Source: Phyto melanocephala (lineage: Eukaryota > Arthropoda > Insecta > Diptera > Rhinophoridae). Taken from it: a stretch of DNA of 64,000 nucleotides. Shown piece by piece: positions 31,787 to 41,407 of the stretch. Position 1 is the stretch's first letter; the number at the start of each line of letters is the position of its first letter. Under the pieces are notes generated by a model that was not told where the DNA came from, searched no databases, and was given only the letters and a program-made list of their open reading frames with translations. A program made the position numbers and the translations under genes. Location of the stretch: positions 41,508,412 to 41,572,411 of the forward strand of contig OW799234.1 of NCBI GenBank assembly GCA_941918925.1, in the 5' to 3' direction.

Positions 31787-32690
31787 CTAGCTGACCCTGT
31801 CCGTGTCCATGGAATAACTTAAATATGGTGTAGGTATGGGCTCAATCTAAAAAGAAACGCATGTATTTAAAGCAAATTGGAAATCATATTTATTTATTAT
31901 TTCATCTTAAGGCCAGCGGAGACAATATTTTTTGTTTTTTTATTTGGTGTAAAAACGTATAAATTTGTTGGCGTGCTAATTCGAGACCAAGCCACATACA
32001 ACTGGCCGTGTGAAAAATATGAATTTTCCAAAATTAAGCCAGCAATAGTCAGTGATTGGCTTTGTGCTTTGCTAATGATAATAACAAAGGCAAGACGCAA
32101 AGGTAATTGGAGCCTCTTGAATTGGAATAGTAAATCGATGAAAATTACCGGAATTTGTGGAATAAGTACGTCTTCGCCTTTGAATTTGCAACCGATGATT
32201 GTTGCCTCGATTAAATTTGGTGAACAGTTTTTGATGGTCAATCTGGTTCCGTTGCATAACTTTGATGCGTTTAAGTTGCGAATAAGAATTACCGGTGAGC
32301 CAACCTTTAATGTTAGTACATGCAGTGGCATTCCGGGTGGTTGCAATGAATTCAAAAATTCAGTGGGAAAATTGACGGCTTGTTGTTCATCCATTACTGT
32401 GTCGATCGATTTGTATTTGATTTATTTCCCGGGCAGCTTCAATTGAATTTGCTCATTGAGTTGTAAATGTTTTTTGTAAATAAACCGAAAACTCGGATTT
32501 TTGAATGCAACATTTCGAAAGTTTTAAAATTTTGATATTTTGTCATTATTAACATAGGTTTTTTGTAAATATCTTCTGAACTACATAACCGATTTACGAG
32601 TTTGATATCTCGTTTGGAAAAACATGGTAACGGCTTTCAAAAAAAAAAAAAAAATAATAAAAAAGCAAACAAAATAAATTTATGTATGTG
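31787..32690 (-). mobile_element. Helitron 3' fragment inserted in a DINE-like repeat
   Basis: On the minus strand the end reads GGGTCAGCTAGT at about 31797-31786, i.e. CTAG followed by T, as expected for a Helitron 3' terminus (CTRR-T). The helicase remnant lies just upstream. The right border is in AT-rich sequence and only approximate. Confidence 0.6.
31897..32394 (-). pseudogene. Helitron PIF1-like helicase, C-terminal end
   Basis: The 165-residue frame corresponds to the last part of Helitron Rep/helicase proteins: FPTEFLNSLQPPGMPLHVL, LKVGSPVILIRNLNASKLCNGTRL, IIGCKFKGEDVLIPQIP, FKRLQLPLRLAF, then FSHGQLYVAWSRISTPTNLYV. The helicase motif that normally reads INKxQGQS is ISKAQSQS here, so a glycine of motif V/VI is lost. 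Upstream Rep and the Walker motifs are absent. The frame itself has no stop, but its start is arbitrary. It is a 5'-truncated, probably inactive copy. Confidence 0.8.
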
Positions 32691-33244
32691 ATTGCTGGTG
32701 CAATATAAAAATTTATTTTTTGTCATTTTTTTTTTTTTATTTTTTCTTATTTTTTTTTAATAGTTTTTTTCTTATTTTTTTTTTATTTTATATTTATTAT
32801 ATTTTTTATTTATTTTCTTTTATTTTTTTTATTTTTTTTTTATTTTATATTTATTATATTTTTTATTTATTTTCTTTTATTTTTTTTATTTTTTTTCTTT
32901 AATTTTTATATATTTTTTTCTTTAATTTTTATATTTATTTTTTTTATTTTCTTTTTCATTTTTTTTTGTTTTTTTAACATACATACGTAAATTTATAATT
33001 TTACAATGGGATGTTTTTATACATACATATATGTATGTTTTTAACATGTATGTACTACGTATTTCATATGAGGTGAATGGTGATACAAACTATTGTTATT
33101 GCGTGACTACACGTTGTAAAGGGTATATAAGATTCGGCACAGCCAAATATAGCACTCTTACTTGTTTTTGCTACTCTACACGAATTAGGGCGTTCTTATA
33201 TGTGACCATCGATAAGTAATTATTTCTTTATTATAATTTTAGGT

Positions 33245-33328
33245 TTATCCATGGAATCATATGGGGAATTGCAGATAACTTTAAATATTATAACAAGAGG
33301 TAGAACACGTCTTGGATTGGAATACTAA
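33245..33328 (+). CDS. Possible terminal exon of a plus-strand gene
   Basis: A pyrimidine-rich tract and TATAATTTTAG (ending 33242) precede an open frame that ends at TAA 33326-33328. It encodes LSMESYGELQITL and ends RGRTRLGLEY. An AATAAA lies at about 33343. It converges with the minus-strand exon at 33412-33499. No upstream partner exon was found, and it may equally be a transposon gene tail. Weak evidence only. Confidence 0.3.
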   Translation, partial: LSMESYGELQITLNIITRGRTRLGLEY

Positions 33329-33411
33329 TTTTTAACCACAAGTAATAAAGGAACACAAACAACATTTGTATATTTATATTTGTTTATTTTTTTTTTTTTT
33401 CTACTTAAAAA

Positions 33412-33499
33412 TTAATAAAAAAAAATTAAGATCATGGAATCGAAAAAACGTTTGATTGTCTCTGTTAAATACTCGGATGTTATTTTTCTCCGTACGTAC
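33412..33499 (-). CDS. Candidate terminal coding exon of an unrecognised minus-strand gene
   Basis: A strong acceptor (T-rich tract, TTATTTTCAG ending at 33500) is followed by a frame that starts with one leftover base and runs YVRRKITSEYLTETIKRF to a TAA at 33414-33412. A reverse AATAAA lies at 33388-33383. The incoming phase (needs 2 nt) fits exactly the outgoing phase of the 46-nt exon at 35815-35860, making an AG|G arginine codon at the join. The exon starts GTACGT, so the site CAG|GTACGT could also be a recursive splice point. The family is not recognised. Confidence 0.45.
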
Positions 33500-33687
33500 C
33501 TGAAAATAAAAAAATAAAAATTACATTATAGTAGAATTAAAAAACAAAAAAAATTTGAGAGCAAGACAAAAAATAAAAAAGAATTTGACACCTTTAGTGG
33601 ATGGTAAAAAAAAAAAACAACAGCTGAGTGGATACGAATATATTAACTAACTTTCTCTTGCGAAATTGTGTAAAATTGTTAAGGCTA

Positions 33688-33876
33688 TAATACACGACAT
33701 GTTTTTTACATCTGACTTTAAAATTTGTGAGACATTTGTCACTCTAATTAAAATTTTGTCAGATATCTCAACGCATGTTTTTTTACAGAAATAATGTTTT
33801 AAAGGTAACACACGACATGTTTGTGTTAGCAGTGGAGAATTTGACAAGTCAGATGTAAAAAACATGCCGTGTATTA
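33688..33876. mobile_element. MITE, 189 bp, TAATACACG ends
   Basis: The left arm TAATACACGACATGTTTTTT continues with ACATCTGACTT. The right arm is its reverse complement with one change (CATGCCGTGTATTA). The arms are about 31 bp, with TA at both outer edges as target. AACACACGACATGTTTGTG repeats part of the arm inside. Confidence 0.8.
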
Positions 33877-34052
33877 GCTTCTTTATTGATGACGAAAAGT
33901 TGTTAAATATAAATTGAACGAAATCGTGCCGTGGCTGAAGACTTTTAAGGTACTTAAAAATAGCAGATCGCTTACATTTGGCAAAAAAAAATTGGTACTG
34001 TGTGTGGCTCAATATTTACGCACTAAAAGGATTTTATAAGATTTTATTTTAC

Positions 34053-34545
34053 ACTAGCTTACCGGGTGCGCTTCGCTACATCCAACAAGAAATTTGTATT
34101 GGTTTTTATTATACTTATAGGTAATTGTTTTTTATATAGATATATAATGAGTTTGCATATATATATTTGTGTGTATTTATGTATGTACATTATACTTTTT
34201 AATTGTTTTTATACTATTATACATTTTATCCATTAGTTTAAAAGCTTATCGAAATTGTGAAAAACTATTTCATTCGTGCGGTGATAACATTACCTCTGCT
34301 CCGATCGTAACCATTTTAGGTTTTAATAAGGAAATTATCGTCAAAAAGTGCTCGTACAAAGTTTAAACCAAATTTTGTTTATTTTCTTATATATGACATC
34401 AAATGTATTTTTCTTTTGTATAAGGAAATTGTTATCAAAGAAACTCGTACAAAGTTTAAAGGGAATAGTTGCTATAGTTTTCAAAATACCTCATAAAATG
34501 TGTGTAATTTGTATGGGAGGTACGACGCCCACCTAATATATAAAA
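34053..34545 (-). mobile_element. Possible non-autonomous Helitron-like element
   Basis: ACTAGCTTACCGGGTGCGCT at 34053 resembles the ACTAGCTGACC terminus of the Helitron fragment at 31786, in the same orientation. Two copies of a motif with AAGGAAATT and CTCGTACAAAGTTTAAA occur at 34329 and 34423. No 5' terminus was identified, so the right limit is approximate. Confidence 0.4.
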
Positions 34546-34614
34546 CAAAAATATAGACAATGTCCGTTCGGAAGGTAGACTAAGAGCATTGGTGAACAAA
34601 TTTTAGAAATTAAC

Positions 34615-35165
34615 GGCCTTATTCATTACAAAAAGTTAGCGACAGTTTATACACTACGTACAACGAGCTTCTAACTAGAATGCCGATTAAGCTTGGCAGC
34701 TCGTTGGCACAGAGTTTATTCATAACAAACTTTTATCCGTCTGCAACTTTTAATAAATCAACTCTGAAATTGCATGATACTCCTTAAAAATGCAAATTTT
34801 TGTATATCATCCCTGAATTTGACATTTTTTTGTTTTTCCATTATCATCAATTTAAAATTAAATTAAAAAAATAAACGAACAATATATTTTTCGTGCACAC
34901 AAATTTTTATTCTTTTCTTTATAAAATTTTTTGACACAGAACAGCTGTTTTTCACAAGTCGGCAAATGCTTGGCAGCTCGTTAACAAGAGTTTAGCAAAT
35001 CGTTAGCCAGAGTTTGGCATGTGTGTTATGAATAAACTTTATGCCATGGAGCGCACAACATGCCAACTGGGCATAAGTGTATACCTGTCGTGAGTTTGGG
35101 CTTTTAGCGCCCCTCCTTTTCAACCTAACCTAACTTTATGCCAACTTTTTGTTATGAATAAGGCC
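34615..35165. mobile_element. MITE, 551 bp, GGCCTTATTCAT ends, carrying a LINE tail
   Basis: The left end GGCCTTATTCATTACAAAAA is mirrored at 35140-35165 with two mismatches over 26 bp. GGCAGCTCGTT and related phrases recur inside. A small LINE tail is inserted near the right end. No target duplication is clear. Confidence 0.75.
35047..35131 (+). mobile_element. 85 bp LINE 3' tail with 12 bp target duplication
   Basis: AACTTTATGCCA occurs at 35035-35046 and again at 35132-35143, flanking an 85 bp insert that ends in CAACCTAACCT. The insert contains GGGCTTTTAGCGCCCCTCC. A variable-length duplication plus a short tandem 3' tail is the hallmark of target-primed reverse transcription of a severely 5'-truncated LINE or a SINE. 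Confidence 0.75.
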
Positions 35166-35814
35166 ATAAATAAATAGTTTCGAACAAAGGTTCGCCACAT
35201 TTTCCCCCTACGGCGTTGGTGAGAGTTGAGAGCGGGGAAGTGGGTAGTGAGAGGTTTTTTGTGTTTTTCATGAAATTTTTGCAATTTCCTTGAACACTTA
35301 TTTGGCTCATTTAGATTTAACTACAATACTAAAAATAACAAGGTCAAAATCGAAGTCAAATAAAGGCAACATGAACGTCACATTTTCTTTCAGAATACTA
35401 AATAAACATGGTGATATTGACATTGAGAATACGAATTTACAACAACTAATAAAAGTCGACAATTATTTGATAAAATAGATAGGTGGTAAATATTATTCAA
35501 TGAATACTTCACTATTGAAAAACTTTCAACAGTTTAAACATCCATTACGTCCCTAAAAATATTTTTGGCAACAGTAACAAGTAAAACCCTCTTAACAGAT
35601 GAATTTCAAGAAGAAAATACATATGTATATGTATATAAAAATAATTTGCCAACTACTTTACACCCTGAGATGTGAAACATAAATAGGGAAATCCCTAAAA
35701 AGCTCCTAATAGGAAAAACACCCTAGATCTCACATAACCAGACAACACTGCTTCATACAGCTTAATTAACGGCGAATTTTCGGTTAATAGTTAAAACAAG
35801 TAACAAAGTCTTAC
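35166..35814. other. Non-coding stretch, probable intron
   Basis: No element recognised. A locally GC-richer patch at 35200-35250 has no motif that I can name. Confidence 0.35.
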
Positions 35815-35860
35815 CTGAGATTTAATAAACGCAAAAATACTTGTTTCCTGTAGTAGCAAT
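35815..35860 (-). CDS. Candidate 46-nt internal exon of the minus-strand gene
   Basis: The acceptor TTTTTTTACAG ends at 35861, and the donor AG|GTAAGACT starts at 35814. In the phase set by the 84-nt exons (one base carried in) it encodes D-CYYRKQVFLRLLNL and leaves two bases, AG. These join the G of the exon at 33499 to give arginine. The other frames either stop or do not fit both neighbours. Size and sites are good, but no family or transcript evidence is available. Confidence 0.45.
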
Positions 35861-36219
35861 CTGTAAAAAAATGGTAAATAAAAAAATAAATTCAATTACA
35901 TTGTCAAGATAAAGTTTTTATTCTTATTTTACTTATTATTTTAAATATACATATATGTACATACATACATATATAGAAGATATAAAAATATGAAAAGACT
36001 GATTGCCGTATTCATACAAAATATTTTAGGTTAATTGAAAGCTTTATCTTTATAATTTTATGAATACGACATTAAAAGTACATGCATTTTAAGTGCCAGT
36101 CTGAATGACAAAAGCCTTTGTGGAGTAAACAAATGTTATTTTTTTTATAAAAATAAGAAAAGCACAAGAGCTGATCGAATCTGTTAGTGAATCTATTTAT
36201 TTTAGTTATTCAAATTAGT
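35861..36219. other. Intron-like stretch with a small fold-back
   Basis: Apart from a 60-bp fold-back at about 36006-36068 (CCGTATTCATACAAAAT against ATTTTATGAATACG), nothing was recognised. Confidence 0.45.
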
Positions 36220-36600
36220 GGGCCAATTCAAAGTAAACTCTCATATTGTACTATGTCATAAATTTCATATTAATATGACTAGTGACTTTGAACACCTTTT
36301 GTTAACTAATTATGTATTTAATACAAGAAAGAAGACAGAGATGACGCTGTTAAAAATTGTATGTATACAGGAAAGAAGAAAATAGAAAATATTCTCTCTG
36401 AGAGGTGAGAAGCGAAGAAATTCTCTCTGAGAGACAGTATGGTTAAAAGTATAACATAAACAATTTCTTATACATAGAAAACAAATGTGTAGTCATATTA
36501 TTTTTTTTGTATGGAAATTACTAACAAAAATTTTAAGCATGCATAAAATAATATGAAATAGTACAAATACGACTGATATGCAACCACTTTGAATTGGCCC
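36220..36600. mobile_element. MITE, 381 bp, AGT target duplication
   Basis: GGGCCAATTCAAAGT (36220-36234) is mirrored exactly at 36586-36600, and AGT flanks both sides. The arms are weakly similar for about 30 bp further in (TTGTACTAT-TCATA). ATTCTCTCTGAGAG occurs twice inside (about 36389 and 36420). The 3 bp target and short arms suggest PIF/Harbinger mobilisation. Confidence 0.78.
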
Positions 36601-37150
36601 AGTATGTTTTTATTATACTAATTTTTTTTTACAGATTTCTAAAAATTTACAATCAGTTATACAACAATTAAAGTCCGACTAATTAAGTAACTATGTACTG
36701 TAGGAAAAGTTGTTTATATACTGTTTCAACTTTGAAGTATTAAAGAAAATTAACACAATGAGTGTATTTCTAAACGCATTATGCTTTGCAGTAAGAAATT
36801 ACAACTTCTTCCAAAATCCAACCTTTAAATTTTTTTTTCTTCAAAAATAAGTATCGACAACAAAATAATCCGTTATAATAATAACAATATATTTCAATAA
36901 ATTGTAAAGGTAAAATTCTAAAAGAAGTTGAAATTTTTTTTACTAATTTTCTTAAAGCGTGTTTATATCCAAAATTATGATTTTTAAACAAATAAAAAAA
37001 AGGTATTAACACCTTTTATATATACTTTGTATGTATGAACATATATAAAATAACAGGCTGTAATAATTGCGATTTAAAAACAAACAAAAAAAATTTAAAT
37101 ATGATTTTTTTCAGAAATAATTATTTACCCATATTCTATTTGGCGTCACT
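36601..37150. other. Non-coding AT-rich stretch
   Basis: No supported feature; the open frame on the minus strand at 36779-37012 has no motif. Confidence 0.35.
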
Positions 37151-37861
37151 AACAACCGTGCCGAATCTTGTATACCCTTCACGTGTAGTCATGCAATAAC
37201 AGTAGTTATTTCATCCCATATGAAATACGTACATACATATAAAAACATCCCATTGTAAAATTACAAATTCACGTATGTATGTTAAAAAAACAAAAAAAAA
37301 AAATAAAAAATAATAAAAAAAAAAATTTTTAAAAATAATTTAAAAAAAAATTATTATATATGTAATACATATAAAACAAAAAAAAAAATTTAAAAAAAAT
37401 AAAAAAAATTTAAAAAAAAATAATAAAAATATAAATAATATATTAAATAAAAAAAAAAAAATTTAAAAAAATTTTTTTTTTGCTCAGCTGGGATTCGATG
37501 CCGCGTTTTCTCTAACCAGTATACACGTTTCTATGTATGTATGTTGTTGTTGTCATGTTGTTTTTGTGAAAAAAATCGAGGAGGTCGTGGGTTTTTGCTC
37601 ATATCTCAGTTGTTTATGTACCGATGTTTCTGATTTTCAATACCGATCTACTCCCGAATATTTCTGATATTTAATCGGGTCCAGGCGATATCGGGGGGGC
37701 TTCAAAAAGTTGATTTCAACATACACACGGACAGACGGGCAGACTAACAGAGCTTTATCGACTCCCCTATTCATAAGCTTTCAGAAAATATATACTTTAT
37801 GGGGTCGGAAATGAAAATTTTAGAAATTTCACACGGAATGACAAACCTATATATACCCTTT

Positions 37862-38674
37862 TTATACCCTTCACACAGTGAAAAAGGGTATATATAGGTT
37901 TGTCATTCCCTGTGAAATTCTACAATTTTCATTTCCGACCCCATAAAGTATATATTTTCTGAAAGCTTATGAATAGGGGAGTTGATTAGGCTCTGTCAGT
38001 CTGTCCGTGTGTATGTTGAAATCGACTTTTTTAAGCTCCCCGACATCGCTTGGACCCGGGTGAGGTATTAAAATATCAGAAATATTCGGGAGTAGATCGG
38101 TATTGAAAATCAGAAACATCGGTACATAAACATCTGAGATATGAGCAAAAACCCACGACCACCTCGATTTTTTTTCACAAAAACGACATTACAACAACAT
38201 ACATACATACAAACGTGTATACTGGGGCCGAATTACGGCATTCGAACGTGATCGAAATTTGAAAATTCTTATTAGAATCTCTATACCTAAAGCACAGAGA
38301 ATTCGATCGTTCGAGTAAAATTTCGCTCGTGATCGAATGCCGTAATTCGGCCCCTGGTTAGAGAAAACGTGGCATCGAATCCCAGCTGAGCCAAAAAAAA
38401 ATTTTTTAATTTTTTTTTAATTTTTTTTTTATATTTTTTTTAAATTTTTTTTATTTTTATTTTTCTTTTATTTTTTATTTAATATATTATTTTTATTTTT
38501 TTTTTTAATTTTTTTTTATTTGTTTATTTAACATACATACGTTAATTTATAATTTTACAATGGGATACTTTTATATATGTATGAATGGTGATACAAACTA
38601 CTGTTATTGCGTGACTATACGTTGTGAAGGGTATATAAGATTCGGCACGGACGAATATAGCGCTCTTATTTGTT
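37862..38674 (-). mobile_element. DINE-like repeat, subfamily 1, nested in the hairpin of its neighbour
   Basis: On plus it starts with the tip TTATACCCTTCACACAGTG and ends with the left end GGCACGGACGAATATAGCGC plus CTTATTTGTT. A palindromic MITE is inserted at 38224. The T-rich block lies at 38392-38530. The left hairpin carries one change (GACGAATA). Confidence 0.8.
38224..38354. mobile_element. Palindromic MITE, copy 2 (131 bp)
   Basis: GGGGCCGAATTACGGCATTC to GAATGCCGTAATTCGGCCCC, inserted in the DINE-like sequence ACTGGTTAGAG (ACT|GGGG...CCCC|TGGTTAG). A 1-3 bp target duplication is compatible, but the shared G bases hide the exact border. The core carries TCTCTATACCTAA, the reverse of copy 1. 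Confidence 0.85.
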
Positions 38675-38694
38675 CACTGTGTGAAGGGTATAAA

Positions 38695-40639
38695 AACGAC
38701 GTTGACGATGCCAAATTTATTAGGGGTGATTATTTTATTTGACAGAAATGAAATTTAAGAAAAGTAAAAATACACCCCCCAAAAAAAACTCCCTTTTTAC
38801 TGTATTTTCTATACACGGATGTAGGTAAATATTTTATAATTAATTAAATACAAATTTTTTATTACTTTTTTGTATCAAGTTGCATTTTTTGCATAAACAG
38901 TATAAAAATCATTCAATAGCCGCATTCGAGTAAAAAAAATCACAATATTACGAGTACTTGTGCTTAGTGACTAAGTCAGATGTGATATGATCATCAAAAA
39001 TATGTAAATTATGTCGGGAAAAGAAGACATAATAACTATTATCATCATAAATTTTTTTAAATATTACTATGATAAGGATAATTTCATTGGTATATAAACT
39101 TACCTTCAAAATCTTGATTAAATATAGTTGACAGAAGATTTCACATAAATAGAACAATTATTATTCAAAATTAACGTAAAAAGATGTTGCGTCCAGACAT
39201 TTATATTTGTTTTCAAGTAATTTCCATTACTATTTAAAATTTACCTTTTTCAGAAAACTATTGATAAATGATATATCCCCCTTAATTTTAATTTATATTC
39301 CATTTTTTCAACTCCAGTTATACATATGTGTAACCTAAGTATATTTGGTATCAATTTGATATCAATTAACTTTCTGCACCAATTTGATAATTTATAACGT
39401 AAGTTCTGCAGTAAATTTGTGTATTTAGTTCATCATATTTTCTGATAAAAAGTTTGCCGTCGTAATGCATTTCTGAAGACGCTTTATCGTCATGCAAAAT
39501 CAAATCTTTAATATTTGGCAAACAAAACTGGCAGCCGTTGGTTGCCCTTTGTATTATCGCTACGCAATTTTAAGTTAAGATTAAAAAAATGGAGACTACA
39601 TTAACGGCGTGGCTGGATTCAGCTGTTTCTGAAATTAAAGTGGAATTGCAACAGCTCCTCCTTCTAGTGAACTGAGCTTTATGTTATTTCTATTTTAATT
39701 ACGCGTATTTTAAATTTATATATATGTTTTTTGACCTGTTGATGAACTGCAAGTTTTTGTACATATAATTTTTATCAACGAGGTATTTAAGTTATAAAAA
39801 CTTTTTGATCACAAAATTCTAAATCCATCCATCTATTTATCATCCAAAGAATAAAGCTCTAAACAAATACAAAAACAAATTTATGTTAAATTAATTGCAA
39901 ATGTGTGAGGAAAATAAAAACAATCGTAATTTAATGAAAATATCAGAAATTGGATGAAGAAAAATCAATTTAAATTCATAAACACGGACCAATTAATATC
40001 ATCATTGAAATTTTTTTGTTTCGACATTTTATATAAACTTACGTAAGCAAAAATCCCAAGCAATCGATCGGTTCATCAAAATTTAAGTTTTATAAAAATA
40101 ATCTGTAATAAAATAAAAAAAAAACATTTATGTAGAATGATTTTTTAATCAAATTTAATGCGTAATCAATAAATTTCATACATGCACACATAATAAAGGT
40201 ATTTTTCAGTCACCGTTTTACTGTTGCGAAAATATCAATTTTTTAAGGTTTTTATTTAGAAAACGAAGAAAGGCTCTGTGGGACACCGCCTGTGTCTGCA
40301 AACTGTTTTAGGTACTTTGCATTTTCGCTAAAGAAAAAAATGGTGATGTAAAAACCTTATATGTGATGTTTTTGTTTCTATATATTTTTCAGTAATTGGA
40401 AAATGAATATCAATATAAATTCATAAACACGGACCAATAAATATCATCATATCATAATTCATATCATCAGCTTATTAGTAGTTTGGGACATTGGGACATG
40501 TCCTTTGCAATTAAAGGTCAACTAAAATTTTTCTAATTAATTTTTCTATCTTTATTTATAGTTTTGATTTATCAGTAATTTAAAAATATAGGGAAAACGG
40601 CTGATTAACTTATATTGTTAGAGCCTTAATAGTAGCAAA
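38695..40639. other. Long non-coding stretch, probably intron, with one internal duplication
   Basis: About 1.9 kb with no gene. A 45-bp phrase containing ATTCATAAACACGGACCAAT and ATATCATCAT occurs at about 39974-40006 and 40417-40449. On the minus strand an acceptor-like TTTATTTTATTACAG near 40110 and a donor-like GTAAGTTT near 40040 bracket a segment that is closed by stops in all frames. Confidence 0.45.
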
Positions 40640-41010
40640 GTTCAATGTCGGCTTCAAGGTAATACACGTAGCTAACGAGTTCAATTTGTCGCGTCAAACT
40701 GTTTATTATTGAATAAACAAGTTTAAAAACAAAATCGATGTAAAAAATTTACCGCGATCCGGCGCAAAACAACTCTAAGTGAGGACCAAATCATGTTGCG
40801 AAAATTTAAAACAGACGTTCAACTAAAACCTAAAGATGCCGCATATGGATGGATGGAATAAGTCATACGGTACTTCAGAGAAGCATGTTTTATGACTCAC
40901 ATAGCAAGAGATATTCCATACATATCAAGACAAAACAAACTCAAGCGTTTAGTTTTTGATAATACACATATCCAAAAACCACACGAATTTTGAAGAAAGT
41001 TCATTTCAAT
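40640..41010 (+). pseudogene. Tc1-like transposase remnant (N-terminal half)
   Basis: Broken frames give pieces such as RSGAKQL-like linker sequence, LSEDQIMLRKFKTDVQLKPKD, CFMTHIARDIPYISRQNKLK and LVFDNTHIQKP. The arrangement linker, second helix-turn-helix, then an R-L-x-F-A-K-x-H-type segment is that of Tc1-like enzymes before the first catalytic Asp. The catalytic part is absent. Many stops; old copy. Confidence 0.55.
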
Positions 41011-41134
41011 ACAATTCTTCGAAAAAAAAGATTTATGTAAAACTTTCATAAAAAAGTTTCAATAAAGCACTTTTAAAGTTAAAAAGAAAGTGATTTTTTT
41101 TCTTGTCAAAATAATTGTGCCGACGACTATCTGT

Positions 41135-41162
41135 ATATGTATGTATGTATGTATGTATGTAC
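41135..41162 (+). repeat. (TATG)n microsatellite
   Basis: About six GTAT units. Confidence 0.85.
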
Positions 41163-41407
41163 ATAAAAAAATTGGAATTGAGAAAAACGATCTCGTCAAT
41201 AGCGAACAGAATTACTTTTACATCATTTAATGCAATTTTTTAATGTGTTTTATATGTTTTAATAACTTAAAACTTTACACGCAAAACTATGACTAGAAAA
41301 GTGAGCAAGCAGTCCATACATAAACTATACAAGATATTGAAAAAACGTGCTTTGGGTTTGTCTTAAAAATATTTCCATCTGCTACTCAGAAACATACACG
41401 GCTTTCA

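Larger units (their letters stand above)
31366..33166 (-). mobile_element. DINE-like repeat, subfamily 1, split by a Helitron fragment
   Basis: On the minus strand the left end is at 33166 (ACTTGTTT on plus) and the hairpin tip is at 31366 (TTATACCCTTCACAGTG on plus). The conserved 3' part is at 31366-31740, and the GGCATCGAACCCCAGCTGAG module is near 31711. The T-rich block is interrupted from 31786 by Helitron sequence and resumes at about 32700-32970. The 5' end with TACACGTTGTAAAGGGTATA lies at 32990-33166. Confidence 0.75.
37151..38694 (+). mobile_element. DINE-like repeat, subfamily 1, split by another copy
   Basis: The body is 37151-37861, from a truncated left hairpin (CAACCGTGCCGAATC) through the A-rich block and the GCTCAGCTGGGATTCGATGC module to CTATATATACCCTTTT. 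The tip TTCACTGTGTGAAGGGTATAA reappears at 38673-38693. The inverted copy between them therefore inserted inside the terminal hairpin of this one. Confidence 0.8.

Noticed and set aside
32720..32902. Open frame of F, Y and I
   Set aside because: Translation of the T-rich block of a DINE-like repeat.
39100..39175. Minus-strand exon ending at GAAG|GTAAGTTT near 39104
   Set aside because: Good donor but no acceptor with a pyrimidine tract at a sensible distance; a 9-nt microexon reading was too speculative.
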